In this document: positions 35,731 to 46,108 of the stretch, piece after piece
Position numbering within the stretch: the first letter of the stretch is position 1
Layout of the letters: each line of letters starts with the position of its first letter
Assembly (NCBI GenBank): GCA_964582545.1
Contig: CAZOSB010000001.1
Span: forward strand, 202,677 to 266,676
DNA: 64,000 nucleotides
Source of the DNA: JAVVUJ01 sp964582545
GTDB taxonomy: Bacteria > Bacillota > Clostridia > Peptostreptococcales > Anaerovoracaceae
Reading direction: 5' to 3'
Translations under genes and position numbers: made by a program
Notes under the pieces: model-generated
The model's input: only the letters and a program-made list of their open reading frames with translations
Database searches by the model: none
Told to the model about the DNA's origin: nothing

Positions 35731-37620
35731 ATGGACTGTAGACTTGAGTTACCCGTTTACTTATTTCATCAAGGTACGTCCCTGAGAGCCTATGAATTTA
35801 TGGGAGCTCATCCCTACAGCCTTGAAAACGAAAGGGGATATGTTTTCAGGGTGTGGGCACCTAAAGCAAGCAATGTGTATTTGACCGGAAATTTTAATGG
35901 GTGGGATTACAGAAAAAACCTTATGCATAAATTAAACAATGAGGGCATATGGGAAATTTATATGCCGGGGATTGAGGAATTCGCCGTATATAAGTACGTG
36001 GTGGTGGATCAGGAGGAACAGGAACATGTAAAGGCGGATCCCTATGGTTTTCACATGGAGACAAGACCGGCCACAGGTTCTAAGACCTATAATTTAGAAG
36101 GATTTCATTGGACTGATGACCAATGGATGCAAAAGAGAAGCGCAACGGAACCCTATGATGTGCCAATGAATATCTATGAAGTACATGCCGGTTCCTGGAG
36201 AAGGTATTCCGACGGAAATACTTTTAGTTACGAAAAATTAGCAGATGAGTTGATTCCCTATGTGAAGAATATGGGTTACACCCACATAGAGTTGATGCCC
36301 TTATCGGAATATCCCTTTGATGGTTCTTGGGGATATCAGGTAATGGGCTATTTTGCTGTAACGTCACGTTACGGTACCCCCAAAGATTTTATGGCATTTG
36401 TAAATCGTTGTCATCAAGCGGGTCTCAGTGTGATTTTGGACTGGGTGCCAGGTCACTTTCCAAAGGATGAAGCCGGGCTTTACAACTTTGATGGAGGATG
36501 TTGTTACGAGTATGAGGATCCACTAAAGAGGGAGCACGAAGAATGGGGCACGAGGATTTTTGATTGGGGGAAAAACGAGGTGAGAAGTTTCCTTCTGTCC
36601 AATGCTATGTTTTGGTTGAATAAATTTCACATCGACGGTATCAGGGTGGACGCGGTGGCATCCATGCTTTATTTGGATTATAACAGAAAAGAAGGGAAGT
36701 GGCGACCTAATGTCCACGGCGGAAGAGAAAATCTGGAGGCGATTGCCTTTCTAAAGGACCTAAATACATCGGTTTTTGCCAATTATTCCAACGTATTGAT
36801 GATCGCAGAGGAATCTACGGCATGGCCTTTGGTGACAAAACCGGTGGACGTAGGGGGGCTGGGTTTCAATTATAAGTGGAATATGGGGTGGATGAATGAT
36901 ACCTTAAGCTACATGAAAACGGATCCTTTCTTTAAAAAAGGATGTCATCATAACATGACCTTCTCCATGTCCTACGCTTACTCAGAAAACTATGTATTAC
37001 CTCTCTCTCACGATGAAGTGGTGCACATGAAGGGTTCCCTTATTCGCAAGATGCCGGGTCAACCGGAGGAGCAGTTTGCCAACCTGAGAGCGTATTTTGG
37101 ATATATGATGGCACACCCGGGAAAGAAATTGTTGTTTATGGGAGGGGAATTTGGTCAATTCCACGAATGGAAATTCGATGATCAGCTGAGCTGGTTGCTT
37201 TTAGAGAATTCTTTACATAAAAAAATGTTGGAATTTACCAAATCTTTAAACTTTTTTTATAAAGAAAATCCAATTTTGTGGGAACAAGATCAATATTGGC
37301 AAGGATTTCAATGGATTGAAGCCAACGATAACGACCAGAATATATTTGCTTTCCTTCGAAGAGACAAAAGAGGAAATACGATTTTAATTATTTGTAATTT
37401 TTCGCCTATCAGGCGCATAAATTATGTGATAGGTGTTGACAAGCCCGGCAGATATAAAAATATTTTTAGTTCGGACAGTGTAAAATTTGGTGGTAAAGGC
37501 AGGGGCACGAAATTAGTTTCAAGTGTAACGATTCCTTTTGGCGAATTTCATCATCAAATTAAAATTACACTTCCACCTTTATCCACTCTTTACTACACAT
37601 TAACAAATGGAGGTGATTAG
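35731..37620 (+). CDS. glgB: 1,4-alpha-glucan branching enzyme
   Basis: 629 residues. N-terminal CBM48 domain (VWAPKASNVYLTGNFNGW), then a GH13 barrel with nucleophile Asp307 in GIRVDAVASM, acid/base Glu360 in IAEEST and LSHDEVVH. It introduces alpha-1,6 branches into glycogen. The start follows CGGAGG. It is first in a co-directional operon and its stop overlaps the ribosome binding region of glgC. Confidence 0.96.
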   Translation: MDCRLELPVYLFHQGTSLRAYEFMGAHPYSLENERGYVFRVWAPKASNVYLTGNFNGWDYRKNLMHKLNNEGIWEIYMPGIEEFAVYKYVVVDQEEQEHVKADPYGFHMETRPATGSKTYNLEGFHWTDDQWMQKRSATEPYDVPMNIYEVHAGSWRRYSDGNTFSYEKLADELIPYVKNMGYTHIELMPLSEYPFDGSWGYQVMGYFAVTSRYGTPKDFMAFVNRCHQAGLSVILDWVPGHFPKDEAGLYNFDGGCCYEYEDPLKREHEEWGTRIFDWGKNEVRSFLLSNAMFWLNKFHIDGIRVDAVASMLYLDYNRKEGKWRPNVHGGRENLEAIAFLKDLNTSVFANYSNVLMIAEESTAWPLVTKPVDVGGLGFNYKWNMGWMNDTLSYMKTDPFFKKGCHHNMTFSMSYAYSENYVLPLSHDEVVHMKGSLIRKMPGQPEEQFANLRAYFGYMMAHPGKKLLFMGGEFGQFHEWKFDDQLSWLLLENSLHKKMLEFTKSLNFFYKENPILWEQDQYWQGFQWIEANDNDQNIFAFLRRDKRGNTILIICNFSPIRRINYVIGVDKPGRYKNIFSSDSVKFGGKGRGTKLVSSVTIPFGEFHHQIKITLPPLSTLYYTLTNGGD

Positions 37621-37621
37621 T

Positions 37622-38851
37622 ATGAAAAATACTAAGAAAAAGGAAATGATTGCTATGCTCCTGGCAGGAGGACAAGGTAGCAGACTAGGGGTGCTCACCC
37701 ATAACATCGCAAAGCCGGCGGTGCCTTTTGGAGGTAAATACAGAATCATTGACTTTCCCCTTTCCAACTGTGTGAATTCAGACATTGATACCATCGGTGT
37801 ACTCACACAGTATCAACCTCTTGAGCTGAATGCTTACATCGGAAGTGGAATGCCCTGGGATCTGGACAGGATTTTCGGAGGTGTGAGAATTTTGCCCCCC
37901 TATGTAAAGGGAAAGGCCGGCGAATGGTACAAGGGTACTGCCAATGCAATCTATCAAAATATGCATTTTATTGAAACCTTTGATCCCGAATACGTTTTGA
38001 TTTTATCGGGAGACCATATCTATAAAATGAATTATGATATCATGTTGGACTATCATAAGTCAAAGGGTGCGGCTTGCACAATCGCTGTACTCAACGTTCC
38101 TCTGGAGGAAGCTTCCCGGTTTGGTATCATGAACGCAAATGAAGATTTAAAAATCTATGAGTTTGAAGAAAAACCTCAGGAACCAAAGAGCAATCTGGCT
38201 TCCATGGGTGTTTATATCTTCACGTGGGATAAGCTTCGGGAATACCTAATTAAAGATGAAGAGGATAAAAGCTCCGACAATGACTTTGGGAAAAATATCA
38301 TCCCCACCATGCTGCAGGCTGGAGAGCCTATGTATGCTTATGAATTCAAGGGGTATTGGAAGGATGTAGGGACGGTGGAATCCCTTTGGGAATCCAATAT
38401 GGACGTGTTAAATCCAGCAGTGCCTTTAGAACTAAACGATCCCCCTTGGAAGATTTATTCCAGAAACAATCTGTTGCCACCTCAGTATATTGGAGATAAC
38501 GCAAAGATTACAAATTCCACCATTTCAGAGGGTTGCTACATAGATGGTGAGGTGGAAAACAGCATCATCTTTCCAGGAGTAACCATAGAAGCAGGGGCAG
38601 TGGTGAGCAATTCGGTAGTTATGCCCAGGACCGTGATACGGGAAGGGGCGGTAGTGGAGTACGCTGTCATTGCTGAAGATGCCACAATTTTGGGAAGAGC
38701 TAAGATCGGATACAGTAAGAATCCGAGATTGGAAGGAGAACCAAAGGAAATTACCGTGGTAGGTCACGACATTACCGTGGGTGAAGGGGTCATTGTACCC
38801 ATGGGGGTTATGGTAGAGACGGACTTAATTCTCGAGGGAGGTGAAATGTAA
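37622..38851 (+). CDS. glgC: Glucose-1-phosphate adenylyltransferase, catalytic subunit
   Basis: 409 residues from the ATG at 37622, which has a full GGAGGTGATT site formed by the end of glgB; an upstream in-frame ATG at 37607 lacks one. MLLAGGQGSRLGVLT is the nucleotidyltransferase signature, with FGGKYRIIDFPLSNC and GTANAIYQN also present, then a left-handed beta-helix C-terminus. It makes ADP-glucose from ATP and glucose 1-phosphate. It overlaps glgD by one base. Confidence 0.96.
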   Translation: MKNTKKKEMIAMLLAGGQGSRLGVLTHNIAKPAVPFGGKYRIIDFPLSNCVNSDIDTIGVLTQYQPLELNAYIGSGMPWDLDRIFGGVRILPPYVKGKAGEWYKGTANAIYQNMHFIETFDPEYVLILSGDHIYKMNYDIMLDYHKSKGAACTIAVLNVPLEEASRFGIMNANEDLKIYEFEEKPQEPKSNLASMGVYIFTWDKLREYLIKDEEDKSSDNDFGKNIIPTMLQAGEPMYAYEFKGYWKDVGTVESLWESNMDVLNPAVPLELNDPPWKIYSRNNLLPPQYIGDNAKITNSTISEGCYIDGEVENSIIFPGVTIEAGAVVSNSVVMPRTVIREGAVVEYAVIAEDATILGRAKIGYSKNPRLEGEPKEITVVGHDITVGEGVIVPMGVMVETDLILEGGEM

Positions 38852-39978
38852 TGAACAAAGTATTAGGAATTATTTTTTCTTATTCAGAAAGAGAAAACCT
38901 CAGGGAATTAATTTCCACCAGAACGTTGGCATCATTGCCCTTCGGGGGGAAGTATCGAATTATCGATTTTGTTTTGTCCAATTTTGTAAATTCGGGTATC
39001 TACGATATTTCCATCATTACCAGAAACAATTTCCACTCCTTGGTGGACCATTTGGGATCGGGGCGTGAATGGGATTTAAACAGAAAGAGAGGGGGACTTC
39101 GTGTGCTCACTCCTTTATCTACTCCGGGGGGAACGGAAACCGGCGTATACAGAGGCACCATAGAGGCCTTGTCCAGAAATATGCACTCCATTAAAAAATC
39201 CTTGGCGGACTATGTAATTCTCTCTGGCAGCAGTGTGATTTACAATATGAACTTGGAGGAGTTGGTAAACAGTCACATTCAAAGAAATGCAGACATTACC
39301 ACCGTATATACGAGATCCTTGAATGGATGTAACGTCATCCCTGCAGGAGTGAACATCCTAAAGATGGATGGCGAAGAAAGAGTTTATGAAATCAACCCAA
39401 ATTTGGATGACGTATCTTTTCAACAGGAACCTTGGGATATCAGCTTATTTGTCATGAGGAAGTCATTGCTGGAGTCCTTGGTCGCTGATTCTATGTCCTA
39501 TGGTAGGTACGATTTTGAAAAGGACATTATACAGAGGTTGGCTTCCAATTTAAATATCAGAGGTTATGAATATAAAGGGAATATCTTTGAAATTAGCAGC
39601 GTTTCCGGTTATATGCAAGCTAATTTAAGCTTACTAAAGGATCAAGTGAGGAGCAGAGCCTTTACGAGACCCATTTACACAAAGGTAAAAGACAGTGTTC
39701 CTGCCAAATATTTAGATGGATGCAGCGTGAAAAACTCCGTGGTTGCAGATGGTTGTATCATAGAGGGAAGCATCGAAAATTGCATCATTTCCAGAGGTGT
39801 AAAGATAGGGAAAGGCTGTATTATTAAAAACAGCATCATCATGCAGGATACGGAAATAATGAGGAACGTAATTTTAAATCATGTCATTTTGGATAAAGAG
39901 GTTATTGTGAGAGAAAACCGACAACTGGCAGGTCATGAGACCTATCCCGTTGTCATAGAAAAATTAAGCATCGTATAG
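38851..39978 (+). CDS. glgD: ADP-glucose pyrophosphorylase regulatory subunit
   Basis: 375 residues, a paralogue of GlgC (FGGKYRIIDFVLSNFVNSG, RGTIEALSRN) in which the N-terminal GGxGxRL nucleotide loop is replaced by SYSERENLREL, as in GlgD of Firmicutes. It is thought to modulate GlgC in a heteromeric complex rather than catalyse. ATGA-type overlap with glgC and a GGGAGGTGAA site. Confidence 0.94.
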   Translation: MNKVLGIIFSYSERENLRELISTRTLASLPFGGKYRIIDFVLSNFVNSGIYDISIITRNNFHSLVDHLGSGREWDLNRKRGGLRVLTPLSTPGGTETGVYRGTIEALSRNMHSIKKSLADYVILSGSSVIYNMNLEELVNSHIQRNADITTVYTRSLNGCNVIPAGVNILKMDGEERVYEINPNLDDVSFQQEPWDISLFVMRKSLLESLVADSMSYGRYDFEKDIIQRLASNLNIRGYEYKGNIFEISSVSGYMQANLSLLKDQVRSRAFTRPIYTKVKDSVPAKYLDGCSVKNSVVADGCIIEGSIENCIISRGVKIGKGCIIKNSIIMQDTEIMRNVILNHVILDKEVIVRENRQLAGHETYPVVIEKLSIV

Positions 39979-39988
39979 GGAGGTATTG

Positions 39989-41410
39989 GTGGATATACTA
40001 TTTATTGCGACGGAGGCCAGTCCTTTTGCCAAAAGCGGGGGACTGGGTGATGTGTTGGGCAGTTTGCCGGGGGAATTGGTAAGGAATGGCATAGATGCCA
40101 GAGTTATGTTGCCCCTCTATAAAGAAATCAAGGAAAAATATTTAAAAAAAATGGAACTCATAAGCGAATTCTCGGTACAGCTTGCTTGGAGAAAAACTTA
40201 CTGTGGTCTCTTTCAGATGGAATATAAAGGGGTGATCTTTTACTTTATAGACAACGAGCAATATTTCGCCAGGGATAATTATTACGGATACTTTGATGAT
40301 GGAGAGCGGTTCGCCTACTTCTCCAAGGCATCCCTAGAGGCTTTGCCTTATTTGGATTTCAAGCCGCAGATCCTTCATTGTAGCGACTGGCAAACAGCAC
40401 TGGTACCCGTATATTTGAAAACTTTTTATACGGAAGAACCTTATTATGATCGTTTAAAAACCGTATTTACCATTCATAATATCGCCTATCAGGGAAGATT
40501 TGATGGACGAATTTTAGAAGATATCTTGGGGATATCGTCAGTTTACAGAAGCATTTTAGACTATAAGGGCGATGTCAATTACATGAAAGGTGCTATCGTA
40601 ACCTGCGATTGTTTGACCACTGTGAGCCCTAGTTATGCAAAGGAACTCACCTACGCTTATTATGGAAAAGGTTTGGATGGAATCATCAAGGAAAATCAGT
40701 ATAAGCTCCATGGAATTTTAAATGGAATTGATATCGATTTATTTAATCCCAGCAAGGATAAAAACCTGGCGGTAAAGTATTCAAAATCCTCTCCTGAGAA
40801 AAAAGTGCTAAATAAAATTGCCCTTCAAAGGGAACTGGGTCTTGCGGAAAAGGAAGACATCCCTATGATCAGCATGATCGGACGACTGGTGGATCATAAA
40901 GGCATCGATTTAGTGATCAACGTTTTTAAAGAAATTATGGAAGAAGATATTCAAATGGTGGTATTGGGCAGCGGGGATTCCTACTATGAAGACTTTTTTA
41001 GGAGTAAGAGCATCGAGTATCAGGGGAAGCTAATCATTGTGACGGGATTTTCGGCTCCTTTGGCGAACAAAATTTATGCGGCATCGGACTTATTTTTGAT
41101 GCCGTCCTTAAGCGAGCCTTGCGGGCTTGCTCAGATGATTGCATCCAGATACGGTACGGTTTCCATCATTCGGGAAACAGGTGGACTGCAGGATAGCATT
41201 TTCCCCTTTAACCCACTTACAAAAAAAGGAAACGGTATTACCTTCGGATCTGTTAATGCCCATGATATGTTGGGTGCCATTAGAAGAGCCATCGGATTTT
41301 ATTGGGATAAGCCTGTTTGGAATAAAATTATGCAAAATGCTTTTAAAACAGATTTTTCATGGAAGAAATCTACCCTGGAGTACATAAAATTATATGAAGA
41401 GTTGTTATAG
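39989..41410 (+). CDS. glgA: Glycogen synthase (GT5)
   Basis: About 473 residues. ATEASPFAKSGGLGDVLGSLP carries the KxGGLGDV ADP-glucose site; HNIAYQG, GLDGIIKENQYKLHGILNGID and the C-terminal MPSLSEPCGLAQMIASRYG follow. It extends alpha-1,4 glucan from ADP-glucose. I chose the GTG at 39989, 4 bases after GGGAGGT; a TTG at 39986 is too close. Immediately downstream of glgD. Confidence 0.96.
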   Translation: MDILFIATEASPFAKSGGLGDVLGSLPGELVRNGIDARVMLPLYKEIKEKYLKKMELISEFSVQLAWRKTYCGLFQMEYKGVIFYFIDNEQYFARDNYYGYFDDGERFAYFSKASLEALPYLDFKPQILHCSDWQTALVPVYLKTFYTEEPYYDRLKTVFTIHNIAYQGRFDGRILEDILGISSVYRSILDYKGDVNYMKGAIVTCDCLTTVSPSYAKELTYAYYGKGLDGIIKENQYKLHGILNGIDIDLFNPSKDKNLAVKYSKSSPEKKVLNKIALQRELGLAEKEDIPMISMIGRLVDHKGIDLVINVFKEIMEEDIQMVVLGSGDSYYEDFFRSKSIEYQGKLIIVTGFSAPLANKIYAASDLFLMPSLSEPCGLAQMIASRYGTVSIIRETGGLQDSIFPFNPLTKKGNGITFGSVNAHDMLGAIRRAIGFYWDKPVWNKIMQNAFKTDFSWKKSTLEYIKLYEELL

Positions 41411-41423
41411 GAGGCCATTATTT

Positions 41424-43856
41424 ATGATTAAAAATTATACGACGGATAAAGTTACCAAGATGATAGATCGCATGTTAAAGAACTTCGGTGCGGAACCCAA
41501 CTCAGCGACTAAAACACAGCTTTATAAGGCGACGGTATTGGTAATACGAGATATCATGTCTGAACTGTGGTTGAATTACCATGATTCCAGTAAGGGTCAG
41601 ATGCACAAGCAGGTGTACTATTTTTCCATGGAATTTTTGCCGGGACCATCCTTAAAAAATAACATCTTTAATTTGCAGATGGAAGATGTGGTGAAGGAAG
41701 CCATAGAGGCACTGGGGGGAGATCTAGAGGAGCTTTGCGCCATGGAACCGGATGCAGGATTAGGGAACGGTGGCTTAGGAAGATTGGCATCCTGTTATCT
41801 GGACGCGATTTCCAGCAGAGGAATGGCGGGTCACGGCTTGTCTATCTGTTATGAGTATGGAATCTTTAAGCAAAAAATAATTGACTGCATGCAGAAGGAA
41901 GAGCCGGATAGTTGGCTGACCTTGGGTGATGTATGGCTGATTGAAAAGGAAGATGAAAAGGAGCAGGTTCGCTTCGGGGGCAAGCTGGAAGAAATATGGG
42001 ATCAAAATGGTAGGATGAGGGTAATTCACAAGGATTATAAGACGGTGGTGGGTATACCCTACGATCTGCTGATTACCGGTTATGGCAGCGATGTGGTCAA
42101 TGATCTGAGGCTCTGGAAGTCCACCTCTTTACAAAGCATAGATATGGAGCTCTTTGCACAGGGAAAATATCAGGAATCCATGGCAGAGCGGCATCAAGCG
42201 GAGGTTATTTCCAAAATTCTCTATCCGGAAGATGCGCACCCAGAGGGAAAAAACCTGAGAATGTCTCAGCAGTATTTCTTCATATCCGCTTCTTTGCAAT
42301 CCATGGTCAAGAAGCACTTGAAAAAGTTTAAAAACTTAGATAACTTCTATAAGAAGGTTGCTATTCACATCAATGATACACACCCGACTATGGCGATTCC
42401 TGAACTTATGAGAATCCTTATAGACGATTACGACTATGATTGGGATCGTGCATGGGAGATTGTGCGAAAGACCGTTTCCTATACCAATCACACCATTATG
42501 CCGGAGGCCTTGGAAAAATGGCCAGAGGATCTTTTTGCAAGGCTTTTGCCAAGGATCCATTCCATCATTGTGGAGATCAATCGAAGGCTAAATGGGGAGA
42601 TTGCAAAGGCATTTCCTGGGGATGAAGCCAAAAGAAATGAAATGTCCATCATCGGTGGGGGAAACATCCGAATGGCGAACCTATGCGTGGAAGCTTCCCA
42701 TACGGTGAACGGGGTTTCCGCACTTCACAGCGGTATCATCAAGGAAAATTTGTTTTCCGGGTTTGCGCAGATTGCACCGGAGAAATTTACCAATGTGACC
42801 AACGGCATCGCTTATAGAAGATGGCTCTGTCAGGCCAATCCCAAGCTGTCTGCACTGTTGGATGAGCTGATAGGCACGGGTTATAGGAAAAATGCCAACG
42901 AGCTGGAGAAGCTTTTACAGTATAAGGATGATCCTAGCGTATTGGAAAGAATGGCCAAAATTAAACGGGAAAACAAGATTCGATTGGCCAACTACATTCA
43001 GGGAAATAATTCAGTGACGGTGGATCCTGATTCCATCTTTGATGTTCAGGTGAAGCGGTTACACGAATATAAACGTCAGGTATTAAACCTTTTCCATATC
43101 ATGGATCTTTATAATCAATTAAAGCAGAACCCTCAGATGGATATGGTTCCCAGAACCTTTATCTTCGGTGCCAAGGCGGCTGCCGGTTACCAAAGTGCAA
43201 AGCGGATTATCACCTTGGCCTGTAGGTTAGCTAATGTTTTGGAGAAGGACCCTGTGGTGCAAGGCAGATTAAAAATCGTGTTCTTAGAGAATTATTCCGT
43301 ATCGCTGTCTGAGATTATCATGCCCGCAGCAGACGTTTCAGAGCAAATTTCTCTGGCCGGAAAGGAAGCTTCCGGAACGGGTAACATGAAGCTGATGATC
43401 AACGGTGCGGTGACCATTGGTACATTGGATGGGGCCAACGTGGAGATTTATCAAGCTGTAGGGGAGGAGAACATATTCCTCTTTGGCATGAAGGTGGAAG
43501 ATGTGGAGCAGTTGGTTCGGTCGGGTAGTTATCGACCATGGGTATACTGTCAGGAAAATGAGAGCTTAAATGCCATCATAAATCTTTTATCGGAAGGGAT
43601 TGACGGTGAAAAATTCGGGGATATCGTCAACTCTCTTACAGCAGGTGTCAACGGAATCGCAGATACTTACTTTGTATTAGCGGATTTTGACTCCTATAAA
43701 AAAGCTCAGCAGAGGATTGGGTTGGCCTATGGAGACAAATTGCGTTGGGGAAACATGTCTCTTACCAATATTGGAAAAGCGGGAATGTTCTCTGCGGACA
43801 GAGCCGTGAAGGAGTATGCGGATAGAATTTGGGAGATAGAATCTATCAATGATTGA
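41424..43856 (+). CDS. glgP: Glycogen phosphorylase
   Basis: 810 residues from the ATG at 41424, which has TAGGAGG at good spacing; an upstream ATG at 41394 lies inside glgA. GT35 family: EFLPGPSLKNN, NGGLGRLASC and the PLP-binding segment EASGTGNMKLMINGA with Lys656. It releases glucose 1-phosphate from glycogen. Synthesis and breakdown enzymes are thus in one operon. Confidence 0.96.
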   Translation: MIKNYTTDKVTKMIDRMLKNFGAEPNSATKTQLYKATVLVIRDIMSELWLNYHDSSKGQMHKQVYYFSMEFLPGPSLKNNIFNLQMEDVVKEAIEALGGDLEELCAMEPDAGLGNGGLGRLASCYLDAISSRGMAGHGLSICYEYGIFKQKIIDCMQKEEPDSWLTLGDVWLIEKEDEKEQVRFGGKLEEIWDQNGRMRVIHKDYKTVVGIPYDLLITGYGSDVVNDLRLWKSTSLQSIDMELFAQGKYQESMAERHQAEVISKILYPEDAHPEGKNLRMSQQYFFISASLQSMVKKHLKKFKNLDNFYKKVAIHINDTHPTMAIPELMRILIDDYDYDWDRAWEIVRKTVSYTNHTIMPEALEKWPEDLFARLLPRIHSIIVEINRRLNGEIAKAFPGDEAKRNEMSIIGGGNIRMANLCVEASHTVNGVSALHSGIIKENLFSGFAQIAPEKFTNVTNGIAYRRWLCQANPKLSALLDELIGTGYRKNANELEKLLQYKDDPSVLERMAKIKRENKIRLANYIQGNNSVTVDPDSIFDVQVKRLHEYKRQVLNLFHIMDLYNQLKQNPQMDMVPRTFIFGAKAAAGYQSAKRIITLACRLANVLEKDPVVQGRLKIVFLENYSVSLSEIIMPAADVSEQISLAGKEASGTGNMKLMINGAVTIGTLDGANVEIYQAVGEENIFLFGMKVEDVEQLVRSGSYRPWVYCQENESLNAIINLLSEGIDGEKFGDIVNSLTAGVNGIADTYFVLADFDSYKKAQQRIGLAYGDKLRWGNMSLTNIGKAGMFSADRAVKEYADRIWEIESIND

Positions 43857-45672
43857 GTATAACAGCCGTGATCGTTACTTTAAGAAACCGTTCGGGGCGG
43901 TGGAGGTAGATACCCTCATTACCTTTCGAATTAAAAACACAGAACAGGATAAGCCTTCCAGGGAGGCTTATCTTGTTGTATCCAATGATGCCAACAGCGA
44001 AGATGAACAGTGGATCAATGGAAGCAAGCATTTTATGGAGGAAGGGGATACCTGCTGGGAGGAGTATGAGTTTCAGTGGGAAAGTTCCAAGCCAGGGCTT
44101 TATTTCTACGGTTTTAAAATGTTTTATTGGGATGATTCCGATGAATCCAAGGGCGCTTTCCAGTTGACCGTGTATGAAGAGGATGTTTATGGAAGTCCGG
44201 AATGGATGAGAGAGGGGCTGATGTATCAAATTTTTCCCGATCGATTTGCCAAAAGTGACAGATATTCTCCGCCCGAGCAAAATAAAGATTACTATATGAG
44301 GGAGGATTGGGGCGGTGCTCCCTATGGTCACCCGGATGAAAACGGAATCGTTTGGAACAATGATTTCTTCGGGGGAAATCTTTTGGGAATTATGGAGCAG
44401 TTAGATTATCTGGAGTCCTTGGGTGTGACGGTCATCTATTTGAACCCCATCTTTGAAGCTTTTTCCAACCATCGGTACGATACAGGAAATTACATGGCCA
44501 TCGATCCCTTATTGGGCAACGAAGAAATCTTTCAAGAGCTCTGTGAAAGAGCATGGGATAAGGGAATCCGGGTAATCTTAGACGGAGTATTCAACCACAC
44601 GGGAAGCGACAGCGTTTACTTTAACAAAGAAGGGCGGTTTCATGAACCGGGCGCTTTTCAAAGTAGGGATGCCAAGTATTTTGAATGGTACAGCTTTATC
44701 GAGTATCCTCATAAATATGAGGCGTGGTGGGGGATCGATACCTTACCTTCCGTCAATGAAAGTTCTGAATCCTTTCGAGAATACATCCTTACGGGGGAGA
44801 ATTCCGTCATCAAGCATTGGCTTCGATGTGGTGCTTCGGGATTTCGGTTGGATGTAGCCGATGAATTGCCAGATATTTTTTTGGATGAACTGAGGATGGC
44901 TGTCAAATCGGAGAAACCGGATGCGGTCATTATAGGTGAGGTTTGGGAGGATGCTTCCAACAAGGTGGCTTACGGTCAACGACGCAGATATTTTCAAGGG
45001 AAGCAGTTGGATAGCGTGATGAATTATCCCCTGAAAAACTCTATCATTGATTTTGTGACGGGCAATATATCCGGATATGATTTTTCTCTCACCATGGAGA
45101 GCTTATGGGAAAACTATCCGCAGTTTGCATTTTACTCCTCTATGAATATTTTGGGAACTCACGATACGGTGAGGATCTTGACGGTTTTGAAGGAGGATCA
45201 TCGGGTATCCAACGATTATGAAGCCAGACAGAAGCTATTTTTAGCCTTGCTGATCTGGGTGTTTATGCCGGGGATTCCGTGCATTTACTATGGGGACGAA
45301 ATCGGCATGGAGGGCGGCAGCGACCCTCTCAACAGAGGATGTTTTCGCTTTGAACAAAGGGATGAAGAAATCTTTTCTTTTTATAAAAGATTGTTTATGT
45401 TTAGAAAAACAATAAATAATTTAAGCGGCTTATCCTTTGAACCGGCGGAATCCAGAGAGGATTATTTTGCATACTTGCGAAGTGGAGAGGAAAACTCTGT
45501 ATTGGTGGTGATTAACAGGGGCCATGAACATAACCTTTTAAAGGTTGACCTACTGGAACAGGAGACCATCTATGACTTTTTTATAAGCGGATCCGTAGAT
45601 TTTGACGGGAAAAGAACCTTTAATCTCCAAGAAAACAGCGGTGTTGTGATATATATAAAAAAGAAATTTTAG
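43849..45672 (+). CDS. Alpha-amylase family glycosidase (neopullulanase/cyclomaltodextrinase type)
   Basis: 607 residues, overlapping glgP by 8 bases. N-terminal beta domain (about 1-115), then a GH13 barrel: YQIFPDRFAKSD, DGVFNHTGSDS, nucleophile Asp335 in GFRLDVADE, acid/base Glu364 in IGEVWEDAS and ILGTHDTVR. The N-terminal domain and sequence style fit GH13_20. No signal peptide, so it probably trims maltodextrins in the cytoplasm alongside glycogen turnover. It is the last gene of the glg operon. Confidence 0.9.
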   Translation: MIEYNSRDRYFKKPFGAVEVDTLITFRIKNTEQDKPSREAYLVVSNDANSEDEQWINGSKHFMEEGDTCWEEYEFQWESSKPGLYFYGFKMFYWDDSDESKGAFQLTVYEEDVYGSPEWMREGLMYQIFPDRFAKSDRYSPPEQNKDYYMREDWGGAPYGHPDENGIVWNNDFFGGNLLGIMEQLDYLESLGVTVIYLNPIFEAFSNHRYDTGNYMAIDPLLGNEEIFQELCERAWDKGIRVILDGVFNHTGSDSVYFNKEGRFHEPGAFQSRDAKYFEWYSFIEYPHKYEAWWGIDTLPSVNESSESFREYILTGENSVIKHWLRCGASGFRLDVADELPDIFLDELRMAVKSEKPDAVIIGEVWEDASNKVAYGQRRRYFQGKQLDSVMNYPLKNSIIDFVTGNISGYDFSLTMESLWENYPQFAFYSSMNILGTHDTVRILTVLKEDHRVSNDYEARQKLFLALLIWVFMPGIPCIYYGDEIGMEGGSDPLNRGCFRFEQRDEEIFSFYKRLFMFRKTINNLSGLSFEPAESREDYFAYLRSGEENSVLVVINRGHEHNLLKVDLLEQETIYDFFISGSVDFDGKRTFNLQENSGVVIYIKKKF

Positions 45673-45725
45673 GAAATAATTTGAAAAATGTTTGAAAAAT
45701 GTTAAGAAACAATTTAAAAAACAAG

Positions 45726-45755
45726 TTGCAATTGACTATTTGAGTATGATATAAT
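45726..45755 (+). promoter_or_regulatory. Sigma-A promoter of rpmB
   Basis: TTGCAA (45726-45731), an 18-base spacer and TATAAT (45750-45755), about 100 bases before rpmB. Confidence 0.65.
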
Positions 45756-45788
45756 CCTTATTGTTGTGTTTATATGGAGGTTGAGCCC

Positions 45789-45821
45789 ATGAAAACAGTA
45801 AACAGAGAGAAGATTAGATGA
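45789..45821 (+). CDS. Ten-codon leader ORF upstream of rpmB
   Basis: ATG at 45789 follows a TGGAGG site at good spacing and opens a 10-residue reading frame (MKTVNREKIR) ending 32 bases before rpmB. It lies in the rpmB 5' leader. It may be a translated leader peptide or a remnant; there is no evidence beyond the ribosome binding site. Confidence 0.3.
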   Translation: MKTVNREKIR

Positions 45822-45853
45822 CATATAGAATATTATAAAAGGAGGTGGGTTGA

Positions 45854-46045
45854 GTGTCAAGAAAATGCGAAATATGCGGCAAGGGTCAGGTTTCAGGAAA
45901 TAACGTTTCCCATTCCAACAGACATACCAGAAGAAAATGGAATGTAAATATTCAAACGGTGAGAACTGAGGAAAACGGTACGGTAAAGAGAAAAAAAATC
46001 TGTACCAGATGTATCAGAACCAATAAGATTAACCGTGCTATTTAA
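45854..46045 (+). CDS. rpmB: 50S ribosomal protein L28
   Basis: 63 residues with a GTG start after GGAGGTGGG. SRKCEICGKGQVSGNNVSHSN is the L28 signature. Paired cysteines CEIC near the start and CTRC near the end suggest the zinc-binding form. Own promoter upstream, terminator downstream. Confidence 0.95.
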   Translation: MSRKCEICGKGQVSGNNVSHSNRHTRRKWNVNIQTVRTEENGTVKRKKICTRCIRTNKINRAI

Positions 46046-46060
46046 TAGAAAATAAATGAG

Positions 46061-46096
46061 AAGTTCTTACAGTGAATGATGTGAGAACTTTTTTAA
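46061..46096 (+). terminator. Terminator of rpmB
   Basis: AAGTTCTTAC (46061-46070) pairs with GTGAGAACTT (46081-46090), one mismatch, followed by TTTTTT. Confidence 0.8.
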
Positions 46097-46108
46097 TATG
46101 AAAATAAA

